From positions 448 through 13,412 of the forward strand of contig DGNJ01000054.1 in NCBI GenBank assembly GCA_002388905.1: 12,965 nucleotides of DNA. The letters run 5' to 3'. Shown here in pieces: positions 1-7,864 of the stretch. Under the pieces are notes generated by a model. The model did no database searches. It was not told where the DNA came from and worked only from the letters and a program-made list of their open reading frames with translations. Both the position numbers and the translations under genes were made by a program. Each line of letters opens with the position of its first letter. The first letter of the stretch is position 1. Source of the DNA: Cellvibrionales bacterium UBA4495 (lineage in GTDB: Bacteria > Pseudomonadota > Gammaproteobacteria > Pseudomonadales > Porticoccaceae).

Positions 1-158
<158 letters not shown>

Positions 159-162
159 GACA

Positions 163-1209
163 GTGACCGACGAACTGGCACCGTTACTGCCGGCACTGCA
201 GGATGCGGGCAAAAACAGCCTGCTGGTGGCGGACGAAAACCTGGCCGAGGGGCTGGCCGCCGTACCCGACGGCCAGACAGTGCTCACCAACCGTAGGGAC
301 CTGGCCGACCAGGCCGAGCGGCGGGGCCTGCCCTGCCACTTCTGCGATTTCGATTTCAGCAGCTGGCCCGCCCATTCGCTGGACGCCATCGCTTACCGGA
401 TTTCAAAGGAAAAAGCCGTGGTCCACCATATCGCCAACAGTGCCGCGCAACGGCTCGTCCCCGGCGGCCGGCTGGTGTTGACCGGCGCCAAGGACGAGGG
501 CATCAAGACCTATGCAAAAACCATCGGGGTGTTGTTCGGCGACAAAGCGGTGCTGGAAAAACAGGGAAAGCTTTACCGGGTCACTGCCCGTCTGGCGAGC
601 AGCCGGCGTACAGCTTCACCCCTGGATGACCGGGACTACAAACGGCTGCGGAAAATCCTGTGCATTGACGGCAAGCCGGTGTACAGCAAACCGGGACTAT
701 TCGGCTGGGATAAGGAAGATGCGGGCAGCGCGCTTCTGGCAGGCCATTTGCCGGACTTTTTTGCCGCCCGGTTTGCCGTCTGGCGCCGACAGCCCATACG
801 CTTGCTCGATCTGGGCTGCGGCTACGGATACCTTTCCCTGCAAGCGGCCGCACTGGGAATAAAGGACATTACCGCCACCGATAACTGTGCGGCCGCGCTC
901 CTCGCCTGCCAACACAATTTCCGCGAGCACGGTATAGCCGGCCGGGTATCGGCCTCGGACGCCGGCGATCGCCTGGGCGGTTCCTTCGAGACCATTGTCT
1001 GCAACCCCCCCTTCCATCAGGGCTTCGCACGGTCGGGCGGCCTGACGGACAAATTCCTGAACGCGACCCGGCGATTACTGGCTCCCGGTGGACGCGCCCT
1101 GTTCGTGGTCAACAGCTTTATTCCCCTGGAAACCCTCGCGCAACGGCGTTTCGCCCATATCGCCACGCCGGTCCGGACCGGCAAATTCAAGCTGGTGGAA
1201 CTGGGCTAG
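163..1209 (+). CDS. RsmC/RlmG-family rRNA (guanine-N2) methyltransferase
   Basis: This 348-residue protein is a class I S-adenosylmethionine methyltransferase. The C-terminal half carries motif I DLGCGYG (about residues 216-222) for SAM binding and the catalytic NPPFH motif IV (about 281-285), typical of enzymes methylating the exocyclic amine of guanine in rRNA. The N-terminal half (about 1-150) looks like the degenerate duplicated methyltransferase fold of RsmC and RlmG, including a TGAKDEGIKT stretch (about 107-116). E. coli RsmC is 343 residues and RlmG 378; length favours RsmC (16S m2G1207), while NPPFHQ also occurs in RlmG (23S m2G1835), so I leave the symbol blank. A TTG at 124 would extend the frame by 13 residues into hemB, but the GTG at 163, just after the hemB stop, fits family length better. 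No strong Shine-Dalgarno is visible, suggesting translational coupling to hemB. The stop shares bases with the converging lipoprotein gene. Confidence 0.85.
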   Translation: MTDELAPLLPALQDAGKNSLLVADENLAEGLAAVPDGQTVLTNRRDLADQAERRGLPCHFCDFDFSSWPAHSLDAIAYRISKEKAVVHHIANSAAQRLVPGGRLVLTGAKDEGIKTYAKTIGVLFGDKAVLEKQGKLYRVTARLASSRRTASPLDDRDYKRLRKILCIDGKPVYSKPGLFGWDKEDAGSALLAGHLPDFFAARFAVWRRQPIRLLDLGCGYGYLSLQAAALGIKDITATDNCAAALLACQHNFREHGIAGRVSASDAGDRLGGSFETIVCNPPFHQGFARSGGLTDKFLNATRRLLAPGGRALFVVNSFIPLETLAQRRFAHIATPVRTGKFKLVELG

Positions 1210-1718
1210 CGCATGGCGGTAATTTCCGCGAGCAGGGCCTGCAGTCGCCGGTTGACCTCGGTGCCGGCCCGGCTCAGGGACAGCCCCCGGCGGGCAAGTT
1301 GTTCGGCGACGCCATTGCGGTACAGGGCCAACTGGCTGCTGGCCATGAGCAGGTAGGATTCGGGGTGCCGGGGGGCAATACCCTGGGCCCGTTCGGCCAC
1401 GGCCAGGGCACGGTCGTGATCACCCTGCTGGTAGTAACGCCAACCCCGTTCCAACAGTTCATCGACAACCACGTCCGTACCGCTGCCTTTCGGTTCCTGA
1501 TCGGGCATGATGATGTCCGCACCGGTGCCACTTTCCGCGCTGTCGGGCGAGGCATCGGGCGTACCGGGTTCCGCTTCCGGCAAATTGGCCGAGCCCCCAG
1601 GCCCGTTACTGGGAGCCGATGGCCAGGAGGTGCCCGTGGGCGCAGGACCCATGGGCGCACAGGCAGACATCGCCAGCACTATGGGCACAGCAAGGACAAT
1701 GGCAAACGCTTTTCTCAT
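1206..1718 (-). CDS. lpoP: TPR-containing outer-membrane lipoprotein, LpoP-like candidate PBP1b activator
   Basis: The 170-residue product starts MRKAFAIVLAVPIVLAMSAC, a type II signal peptide with a lipobox ending at Cys20 (MSAC). The residue after the cysteine is Ala, not Asp, which fits outer-membrane sorting. Residues about 21-82 are a flexible linker rich in Pro, Ser, Gly and Glu. The C-terminus (about 87-155) holds one clear and one weaker tetratricopeptide repeat (GWRYYQQGDHDRALAVAERA and the following helices). The ATG overlaps the mrcB stop in an ATGA, so translation is probably coupled to PBP1b. The Pseudomonas aeruginosa PBP1b activator LpoP is a TPR lipoprotein; the shape and genomic pairing here match, so I infer the same job: reaching through the peptidoglycan to stimulate PBP1b. 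That role is inference; a generic TPR lipoprotein is the alternative. A longer in-frame extension upstream lacks a signal peptide at its start and lies inside mrcB, so it was not used. Confidence 0.82.
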   Translation of the reverse strand: MRKAFAIVLAVPIVLAMSACAPMGPAPTGTSWPSAPSNGPGGSANLPEAEPGTPDASPDSAESGTGADIIMPDQEPKGSGTDVVVDELLERGWRYYQQGDHDRALAVAERAQGIAPRHPESYLLMASSQLALYRNGVAEQLARRGLSLSRAGTEVNRRLQALLAEITAMR

Positions 1719-4036
1719 AGACCGAAGACATCCTTGAACCAATCGATAATTTCCCGGCCCGGAGGCCGATGGCAGGGTCCCTTCCGTTCCGGCGCCGTGC
1801 CACGAATGTAGGGGATAAAGCGGGCCCCCTGGCAGCCCTCGCCACTCAGTCGCTGGCGATAGGGCTCCACCCAATGGTACTCCACCTCCTCCGGTTTGAC
1901 GAAGGGCAGCGACGCCACATCCAAACCCGCCATGGCATCGGCCCAGACCTGAAGCGCTCCGGTGCCGCCGGTGAGAGGCATTCTGCCGTTGTCGTCCCGA
2001 CCCACCCAGACGACGCCCACATAGTCGTCGACAAAACCGGCGAACCAGCTGTCGCGCTGACCGTTGGAGGTGCCGGTCTTGCCGGCGGCGGCGACATCAT
2101 CTGGCAGGTAACGGTAAACGCCGGTGCCGGTACCTTCCCGGGTGGCCGCCTGGAGGCCATACTGGAGCAGGTGCATGGTGGCCGGGTCGAAGCGCTGCTC
2201 GGTTTCAAACCCGTAGCGTTTCAGGGGGTTATTGTCGGCATCGTAGACCGAGCGAATGGCGCGCAGGGGACTATGGAAGCCCTCGGCGGCGATGGTGTGG
2301 TACATCTCGGCCACTTCGAACGGGGCCATGGCAGTGGAGCCCAGCAACATCGACGGCACGGGATTTAGCGGGCCGTCATAACCGAGGCCACGAATGGTCG
2401 CGGCCACTGAATCGAGACCCAACTCCATGCCCAGCCTGGCCGTGGCCTGGTTATAGGATTGGGCCAGGGCCTCGTAAAGCGGCACCCAGCCGTGGCTCTC
2501 GCGTTCGAAATTCCTGGGCGACCAGGTCTCGCCATTTTCGGTGGCAACCGACAGGGGAGAGTCGTCAATGGGCGTGGTAAGCGTAAAGTCACTTTCTCGG
2601 GCCAGGGCAGCCAGGTAAACGGCCGGCTTGATGGTGGAGCCCACCTGGCGACGGGCCTCCAGGGCCCGATTGAAGCCGGCGTAGCCGGCCTTGCGCCCGC
2701 CGGCGAGGGCCAGGACGTCGGCGGTGCCGGTTCTCACCACCAGGGAAGCGGCCTGCAGCGAATTGGGCTCCAGCCGATAGCCGGACTCCAGTGATGTCAG
2801 TACGGACGCGATACTCTGCTCTACCCGCCGCTGCACTTGAGGATCAAAATGGGTAAAAATCCGAAGCCCCGCGGTCCTGATATCCTGCTCCCGGTAGTCC
2901 CGTGCCAGTTGTCGGCGCACCAGATCCAGGTAGTCGGGATAGGGATTGGCGGAGGAGCCGGGTCGCTCGGCCACCCCCAGGGGTCGGCTTTTGGCCTCCC
3001 GCGCGACATTCTCGTCGATCAGGCCCTGGTCCCTGAAAATCTCGAGGACCAGGTTGCGCCGGCCCCGGGACCGCTCCGGATGCCGCCAGGGATCATAGTA
3101 GGACGCGCCCTTGACCAGGGCCACCAGCAACGCCACCTGGTGGGGCTCCAGTTCGCCTATCGGCTGCCGGAAGTAGTGGCGGCTGGCCTGGCCAAACCCG
3201 TGTATGGCCCGATTGCCGGACTGGCCCAGATAAACCTCGTTTATATAGGCCTCGAGAATTTCACCCTTGCTGTAATGCAGTTCCAGCAGTAGCGCCATGA
3301 CCGCTTCCAGCCCCTTGCGCACCAGGCTTCTTTCCCGGGTCAGATAGAAATTCTTGACCAGCTGCTGGGTGATGGTGCTGCCACCCTGAACCGTGGCACC
3401 CGCCTTGAGGTTGGCCAGAAAGGCCCGGGCGATGGCCCTGGGGGAGACCCCGCGGTGATCGTAAAAATCCCGGTCCTCCACGGCAATCAGGCCGTCCACC
3501 AGGTAGGGGGGCAACTGTTCCAGACGCACAAGAACCCGATCCTCGGCGTGATCGGGATAGATGCCGCCAATGGCCAGCGGCTCCAGTCGCACCAGCGACA
3601 TCCTGTTGCCGGCAACATCCATGGTGCGCAGCTTGCCATTGCCGAAGGCAAGCCGGAGACGCCGGGCGGGCTCGTCGCCGTCCCAGAATCGAAAGGGGCG
3701 TGTGTGGAGCACCAGTTGCGGTCCCGTGAGCCGGTACTGACCCGGGCCGCGGACCCGGTCCACCTGTCGATAACCCAGTTGCTCCAGTTCCCAGCGAAGG
3801 TCCGCCAGTGCCAGTTCCCTGCCTTCGTAGAGTTCCAGGGAGCGGCTGTAAACATGGGCTGGCAGCTCCCACTTGGCGCCGGCGAATCGGTTGCGCACGA
3901 TAATATCCAGAATCGTCACGCCCGCAACCGCAGCCACCAGCAACAGCGCCGCTAACCGCCAGAGCCACCGGCGGCCCGCGCCCTTTTTCGCCCTGCGCTT
4001 TTTTCTGCTCGAATTTCTCGTTCGCTTCCTGGCCAA
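1715..4036 (-). CDS. mrcB: Penicillin-binding protein 1B, bifunctional glycosyltransferase/transpeptidase
   Basis: This 773-residue class A PBP polymerises lipid II into glycan strands and cross-links them in the periplasm. A short basic cytoplasmic tail is followed by one membrane anchor (about 24-47). Residues about 60-155 resemble the UB2H regulatory domain of PBP1b, the docking site of lipoprotein activators in E. coli. The GT51 domain (about 160-340) shows EDRDFYDHRG (catalytic Glu187), GGSTITQQ (218-225) and NEVYLGQ (second acidic residue Glu267). The transpeptidase shows the SxxK serine in GSTIK (Ser467, Lys470), SYN (527-529) and KTGT (653-656), so both activities look intact. Two C-terminal cysteines (735, 755) could form a disulfide. 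The start is TTG, preceded at 8 nt by AAGAGG, and an in-frame TAA five codons upstream excludes a longer protein. It is followed by the LpoP-like gene with a 4-nt overlap. UB2H and the LpoP-like partner favour PBP1b over PBP1a. Confidence 0.96.
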   Translation of the reverse strand: MARKRTRNSSRKKRRAKKGAGRRWLWRLAALLLVAAVAGVTILDIIVRNRFAGAKWELPAHVYSRSLELYEGRELALADLRWELEQLGYRQVDRVRGPGQYRLTGPQLVLHTRPFRFWDGDEPARRLRLAFGNGKLRTMDVAGNRMSLVRLEPLAIGGIYPDHAEDRVLVRLEQLPPYLVDGLIAVEDRDFYDHRGVSPRAIARAFLANLKAGATVQGGSTITQQLVKNFYLTRERSLVRKGLEAVMALLLELHYSKGEILEAYINEVYLGQSGNRAIHGFGQASRHYFRQPIGELEPHQVALLVALVKGASYYDPWRHPERSRGRRNLVLEIFRDQGLIDENVAREAKSRPLGVAERPGSSANPYPDYLDLVRRQLARDYREQDIRTAGLRIFTHFDPQVQRRVEQSIASVLTSLESGYRLEPNSLQAASLVVRTGTADVLALAGGRKAGYAGFNRALEARRQVGSTIKPAVYLAALARESDFTLTTPIDDSPLSVATENGETWSPRNFERESHGWVPLYEALAQSYNQATARLGMELGLDSVAATIRGLGYDGPLNPVPSMLLGSTAMAPFEVAEMYHTIAAEGFHSPLRAIRSVYDADNNPLKRYGFETEQRFDPATMHLLQYGLQAATREGTGTGVYRYLPDDVAAAGKTGTSNGQRDSWFAGFVDDYVGVVWVGRDDNGRMPLTGGTGALQVWADAMAGLDVASLPFVKPEEVEYHWVEPYRQRLSGEGCQGARFIPYIRGTAPERKGPCHRPPGREIIDWFKDVFGL

Positions 4037-4044
4037 TGGAGCAA

Positions 4045-4050
4045 CCTCTT
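4045..4050 (-). promoter_or_regulatory. Ribosome binding site that fixes the TTG start of mrcB
   Basis: On the minus strand AAGAGG sits 8 nt before the TTG at 4036. A TAA in the same frame at 4049-4051 overlaps this site, so no upstream start is possible, and the next usable start would lose the basic tail and membrane anchor. This is direct sequence evidence for TTG initiation. Confidence 0.7.
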
Positions 4051-4083
4051 AACGGCGGGATACCGGCTCCCGGGAACCGAAAG

Positions 4084-4101
4084 CGGGCATTCTCGCCCGC
4101 C
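4084..4101. repeat. Short perfect inverted repeat enclosing the mrcB -10 element
   Basis: GCGGGC (4084-4089) and GCCCGC (4096-4101) are perfect complements separated by ATTCTC. There is no T tract, so it is not a convincing terminator. Its centre coincides with the predicted -10 hexamer of the mrcB promoter, so it may be an operator or simply chance in GC-rich DNA. A second weak stem, CGGGA/TCCCG at 4056-4072, would lie in the mrcB leader RNA. Confidence 0.4.
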
Positions 4102-4118
4102 AACTCATCCCTGACAAC
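4090..4118 (-). promoter_or_regulatory. Candidate sigma-70 promoter of the mrcB operon
   Basis: Reading leftward, TTGTCA (4113-4118, 5 of 6 to the -35 consensus) is followed after exactly 17 bp by GAGAAT (4090-4095, 4 of 6 to the -10 consensus). Transcription would start near 4083, giving a leader of about 46 nt before the TTG start. The -10 hexamer is exactly the loop of a GC-rich inverted repeat (4084-4101). The call is by eye, not from a scoring model. Confidence 0.5.
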
Positions 4119-4147
4119 TGCCGGTACCGGGCCATGATGCCGCCGGT

Positions 4148-4175
4148 TTAACTCCCGGGCCATTCCGGCGATAAT
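4148..4175 (+). promoter_or_regulatory. Candidate sigma-70 promoter of the PfkB-family kinase gene
   Basis: TTAACT (4148-4153, 4 of 6) and GATAAT (4170-4175, 5 of 6) are separated by 16 bp and read rightward. Transcription would begin near 4182, leaving a short leader that contains the AAAGGA ribosome binding site (4189-4194) 6 nt before the ATG at 4201. Judged by eye. Confidence 0.45.
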
Positions 4176-4200
4176 GCCCGTCCGGATTAAAGGATGGGTT

Positions 4201-5226
4201 ATGTCAGACAAAAAATATCATGTGTACGGCCTGGGCGCGGCCCTGGTGGATACCGAAATCGAAGTCACCGACAAGGATCTTTCAAAACTGGGTGTCGAGA
4301 AGGGCTGGATGACATTGGTTGACGAGGACCGCCAGCGCGAGCTTGTCGATGATCTGCAGGACCACCTGACCGCATCCCGGCGGGCCAGCGGCGGCTCCGC
4401 CGCCAATACCATCATTGCCGTGACCGGGTTTGGCGGCAGGACATTCTTTACCGGCAAGGTGGCTGACGACGACAACGGCCATTTCTACCTCAATGACATG
4501 GCGGAAGCGGGCGTCGACCATGCCGGTAAGGACGGCCTGCCGGAGGGCATCACGGGCCGATGCCTGGTGATGATCACCCCGGATGCCGAGCGCTCCATGA
4601 ACACATTTCTGGGGATTAGCGAGACCCTGGCACCGGAGGACCTGAGTCCGGAGGCCATCGCCGATTCCCAGTATCTCTACGTGGAGGGTTATCTGGCCAC
4701 CTCGGAAACCGGGCGCGCCGCTGCTGTTGCCGCCCGCAACCATGCCCGGAAATCCGGCACCCGCTTCGCCTTCAGCCTCTCCGATCCGGGCATCGTGGCC
4801 AACTTCCGGGATCAGCTGAAAGAGATCGTCGACCGCCGAGTTGATTTGCTGTTCTGCAACCGGGAAGAAGCCCTGGCGTGGACCGGCAGGGAAACCCTGC
4901 GCGACGCTGCGGAGGAAATGAGCGACTGGGCGGACAGCTATGTCATCACCCTGGGCAAGGAGGGCGCCCTCATCTACGACGACGGAGAACTGCATACCAT
5001 TGCCGGCGAGGCGGTCACCGCCGTGGACAGCAACGGTGCCGGCGACATGTTCGCCGGCGCCTACCTTTATGGCATTACCCAGGGCTGGCCGGCCCGCGAG
5101 GCGGGTGAGTTCGCCTGCCTCGCCGCGGCGACAGTGGTGTCGCAGTTCGGTCCCCGGCTGCCGCTGCGCCAGTACTGGGGCGTACTGGACTCCTTCAACC
5201 TGGCCCGCCAGGGCAAGGCGGACTAA
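4201..5226 (+). CDS. PfkB-family nucleoside kinase, probable adenosine kinase
   Basis: This 341-residue ribokinase/PfkB-family enzyme should phosphorylate a nucleoside or sugar with ATP in the cytoplasm. The N-terminal PfkB signature is the glycine-rich SGGSAANTIIAVTGFGG (63-79), which lines the substrate site. Residues NREE (220-223) form the NxxE motif involved in Mg/phosphate binding. The C-terminal signature DSNGAGD (276-282) supplies the anion hole and the catalytic base Asp282. Overall sequence resembles the bacterial adenosine-kinase-type subgroup, but specificity within PfkB is hard to read from sequence; guanosine/inosine, fructose or ketodeoxygluconate kinase are possible alternatives, so no symbol is given. 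The frame opens 9 codons earlier, but the ATG at 4201 has AAAGGA 6 nt upstream and is preferred. It is a single gene divergent from mrcB and convergent with the c-di-GMP gene, with 45 bp between stops. Confidence 0.85.
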   Translation: MSDKKYHVYGLGAALVDTEIEVTDKDLSKLGVEKGWMTLVDEDRQRELVDDLQDHLTASRRASGGSAANTIIAVTGFGGRTFFTGKVADDDNGHFYLNDMAEAGVDHAGKDGLPEGITGRCLVMITPDAERSMNTFLGISETLAPEDLSPEAIADSQYLYVEGYLATSETGRAAAVAARNHARKSGTRFAFSLSDPGIVANFRDQLKEIVDRRVDLLFCNREEALAWTGRETLRDAAEEMSDWADSYVITLGKEGALIYDDGELHTIAGEAVTAVDSNGAGDMFAGAYLYGITQGWPAREAGEFACLAAATVVSQFGPRLPLRQYWGVLDSFNLARQGKAD

Positions 5227-5236
5227 GCCTCGGGTA

Positions 5237-5265
5237 GCGGCCCGGCCAGGAGCGGCCCGGCCGGG
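5237..5265. repeat. GC-rich direct repeat and palindrome between convergent stops
   Basis: GCGGCCCGGCC occurs twice, at 5237-5247 and 5252-5262. The second copy runs into the perfect 10-bp palindrome CCCGGCCGGG (5256-5265), and CCCGGCC (5241-5247) can also pair with GGCCGGG (5259-5265). Lying in the 45-bp gap between two converging genes, it could act as a bidirectional stop or pause signal, but there is no U tract on either strand. Confidence 0.35.
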
Positions 5266-5271
5266 TGCGGC

Positions 5272-7779
5272 CTAGAGCACCGACGCGAGCGGGGCGGGCA
5301 GGGCCAGATGATAGCCCTGGGCGTAATCCACCCCGATCTCTTCCAGCATGGATAATTGCGTCTGGTTTTCGACGCACTCGGCCACGGTGGCAATACCCAT
5401 AATATGGGCCAGGTGGTTGATGGTGCTGACCATGGAGAAGTCCACGTCGTTGAGCTCCATATTGCGGACGAAGACACCGTCGATTTTGAGGTAGTCCACC
5501 GGTAGCTGCTTGAGGTAGCCGAACGAGGACAGGCCGCTGCCGAAGTCATCGAGCAGAAACACGCAGCCCAGCTCCTTGACCGTGTGGATAAAGCGCATGG
5601 CCCGATCAAAGTGCTTGATGGCCGAGGTTTCCGTGATCTCGAACTGAATGGATCGTGGATCGATATCCGACCGCCGGAAGCGCGCCACCACATAGTCCCG
5701 GAAGGCCTCGTCGCAGATGGTATAGCCCGAGAGGTTGACGGAGAATTTCAGGCCGGCCCGCCTGCGGCGGCCCAGGGCTTCCAGGGAACCGATCACTTTT
5801 TCCAGCACCCAGCGATCGATGTCGTCTATCAGCCCGGAATACTCGGCGGCGGGGATGAACTTTCCCGGCGGTACGATGTTGCCGGCGGGGTCCACCATGC
5901 GCACCAACACTTCGTAGTGTTTATGTTCGGCCGGACTGCGGAGGGGGATAATGGGCTGGCAATAGATGGTAAACCGGTCTTCCTCCAGGGCCTCGCTGAC
6001 CCGCGCCGTCCATTTGGAGATATTATGGCGGTGACTGATGTCCTGGCTCTGGTACTGAAAATGGATACGGTTCCGTCCGGCTTCCTTGGCGGCGCTGCAG
6101 GAGGCGCCCGCGGAGACCAGGACCTCGATTTCTGATGTGGCCTTGCGGTCGATGACGTGGGCGCCGATGCTGGCGCCCACCTTGAGGCGACGCTCGCCCC
6201 AGGGAAGGCTGAACTCGCGGATTTTCCAGAGAATATTCTCGGCGTCCTCCCGGGCGTTCTCCACGTCCCGGTCCCAGAGTAACACCGCGAATTCATCGTT
6301 GCCGATCCGGGCCACCACATCCTTGTCGCCCACCTCGTGGCTGAGCAGGTGGGCAAACCGGCGCAACAATTCATCGCCGGCGGCATGGCCGCAAGTATCG
6401 TTGACCACGGAGAAGTTGTAGAGATCGATATAGAGCAGGACGTGGGTCGTACCATCCACATGAGCGGCATCGATGGCCCGCATCACTTCGTTCTCGATCT
6501 GGCGTCGGTTGGCCAGCTGGGTCAGCGGATCGTGGGTCTCGTGCCAGCTGAGCCGGCTGGAGACCCGCCTGGACTCACTGATGGCGCGCATCACGATTAC
6601 GCAACCGGTAATGCGGCTGGCCCGATTGCGCACGGGCAGCGCGGTCAGGACCACCGGCACCGGCGCCCGGCCGGATACGGCCAAGTGCACCGGCTCGGTG
6701 AGGCTTACGGTCTGTTCCCGGTTCATGGCCTGGGCGAACGGATAGACCGGCTCGTCCTTGTCGTCCAGGAGCCGGAGCACTTCGTCCACATGGAGATCCC
6801 CGTGCCGGGAATGCCCCAGGGCGAGCAATTCCTGGGCCACCGGGTTGATGTTTTCCAGGCGGCCGCGCCGATCCACCAGGATAATGGCATCCGCCACCTG
6901 GTCGAAAATGGCACTGAGCAATTCCCGTTGGCGCAGCAGCCCTTCCTGGGTACGGGCACCGCGGGTGGCATCCCGGCACAACAGGGTTGTGCGACCACCG
7001 CCCCCGGCGGATTCGAAAGCCTGCACATCCAACTGGAGCACAGCCCCCTCGGCGGTCACCGCTTCCAGGAAACCTTCCGGATGCTGCTTTTGCTTGAACG
7101 CGATCAGCTGGCGGTAATCTTCTCCCACCTCCTCGCCGGGCAGGTCGGGAAAGATAATACGCAATGGTTTGTCGTCAAGCTCGCCCGGCTCAAAGCCGAG
7201 AAGGGCTGCCATGGCGGGATTGACCTCCTGAATAAAACCGAATTCGTCCACCGAGAGAATGCCCGTTCGATCGCTTTCCAGGTAAACGGCGGGACGGCTG
7301 GTGTTGTCTTCGGCCCGGGCCTCCTGCCGGGACGGGGCCACTTTGCGCAGCGCCAGGGGATTAAAGGGCGCCTCGGCCACCTGCAACAGCCCTCCGCCCT
7401 CCAGTCCGGGCAGGTTCAGGGGCGTAAAGCTGACTTTCTGCAGGGGCAGCTCCCGGTCGCCCCGGGTCATGGCTGTCTCAAGTACATCGATCCGCTCCGG
7501 ATCGAGATCCTGGGACCAGGCGAAACCGGCCCCGCTGGCCAGTGCCCTCTCAACCTCGCCGATAAATTCGCCGGCGACCAGGTCGGGGAAGAGCTGCGGC
7601 AGCTTGTGACCCAGCGCATGGTCACCATCGATGCCCGTCCACAGGGACAACCAGCGATTCCAGAACTGCACCGAGCCCCCGGAATCCAGAAGAGCAATAC
7701 CGAGATCCTGGTTGTCCACCAACGCTCTCAGAGTCTCGAGAGATAGAGGGCCGGCCGCTTTGGTTATTGTTTCGTTCAA
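5272..7779 (-). CDS. PAS-PAS-PAS-GGDEF-EAL c-di-GMP signalling protein, probable phosphodiesterase
   Basis: An 835-residue cytoplasmic sensor with no membrane segment. Three PAS-like modules (about 14-135, 166-270, 286-400) precede a GGDEF domain (about 411-575) and an EAL domain (about 585-835). The GGDEF domain keeps much of its nucleotide site (D452, FSVVND, GHAAGD) but its signature is GNDEF (493-497) and the RxxD inhibitory site is absent, so cyclase activity is doubtful. The EAL domain has EVL in place of EAL (Glu623), plus Asn682, EITE (714-717), DDFGSG (744-749), LKID with Lys765, Glu801/Glu804 and Gln821, so hydrolysis of c-di-GMP looks possible. I infer a PAS-controlled phosphodiesterase, perhaps with GTP bound to the GGDEF domain as a cue. 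The start is TTG with only weak GGAA before it; an in-frame TGA 11 codons upstream limits alternatives to a CTG. A CRP/Vfr-like site lies upstream. The long open frame on the opposite strand is a shadow. Confidence 0.92.
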   Translation of the reverse strand: MNETITKAAGPLSLETLRALVDNQDLGIALLDSGGSVQFWNRWLSLWTGIDGDHALGHKLPQLFPDLVAGEFIGEVERALASGAGFAWSQDLDPERIDVLETAMTRGDRELPLQKVSFTPLNLPGLEGGGLLQVAEAPFNPLALRKVAPSRQEARAEDNTSRPAVYLESDRTGILSVDEFGFIQEVNPAMAALLGFEPGELDDKPLRIIFPDLPGEEVGEDYRQLIAFKQKQHPEGFLEAVTAEGAVLQLDVQAFESAGGGGRTTLLCRDATRGARTQEGLLRQRELLSAIFDQVADAIILVDRRGRLENINPVAQELLALGHSRHGDLHVDEVLRLLDDKDEPVYPFAQAMNREQTVSLTEPVHLAVSGRAPVPVVLTALPVRNRASRITGCVIVMRAISESRRVSSRLSWHETHDPLTQLANRRQIENEVMRAIDAAHVDGTTHVLLYIDLYNFSVVNDTCGHAAGDELLRRFAHLLSHEVGDKDVVARIGNDEFAVLLWDRDVENAREDAENILWKIREFSLPWGERRLKVGASIGAHVIDRKATSEIEVLVSAGASCSAAKEAGRNRIHFQYQSQDISHRHNISKWTARVSEALEEDRFTIYCQPIIPLRSPAEHKHYEVLVRMVDPAGNIVPPGKFIPAAEYSGLIDDIDRWVLEKVIGSLEALGRRRRAGLKFSVNLSGYTICDEAFRDYVVARFRRSDIDPRSIQFEITETSAIKHFDRAMRFIHTVKELGCVFLLDDFGSGLSSFGYLKQLPVDYLKIDGVFVRNMELNDVDFSMVSTINHLAHIMGIATVAECVENQTQLSMLEEIGVDYAQGYHLALPAPLASVL

Positions 7780-7864
7780 GTTTCCAGTACCGTTATAAGC
7801 CGCTTCCAGTCAAGCTATGGTATCGCCGTTGGCGGACAACCCCGATATTCGAAAGGTGCCGATC

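Noticed and set aside
3261..4211. 316-codon open frame on the minus strand overlapping the start of mrcB in another frame
   Set aside because: Its translation is low-complexity Gly/Pro/Arg-rich with no domain, and the mrcB frame through the same bases contains clear membrane anchor, UB2H-like and GT51 sequence.
5237..5271. Classical rho-independent terminator between the kinase and c-di-GMP genes
   Set aside because: The GC-rich repeats can fold but no run of T follows on either strand, so it is listed only as a repeat.
6337..7746. 469-codon open frame on the plus strand, opposite the PAS/GGDEF gene
   Set aside because: It lies wholly antisense to a gene with recognisable PAS, GGDEF and EAL motifs, and its translation resembles no known family. 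Long antisense frames are expected in GC-rich coding DNA.
7784..7816. TTGACT and TATAAC close to the start of the c-di-GMP gene as a sigma-70 promoter
   Set aside because: Each hexamer is good but only about 10 bp separate them, and initiation from the TATAAC would leave almost no leader before the TTG.
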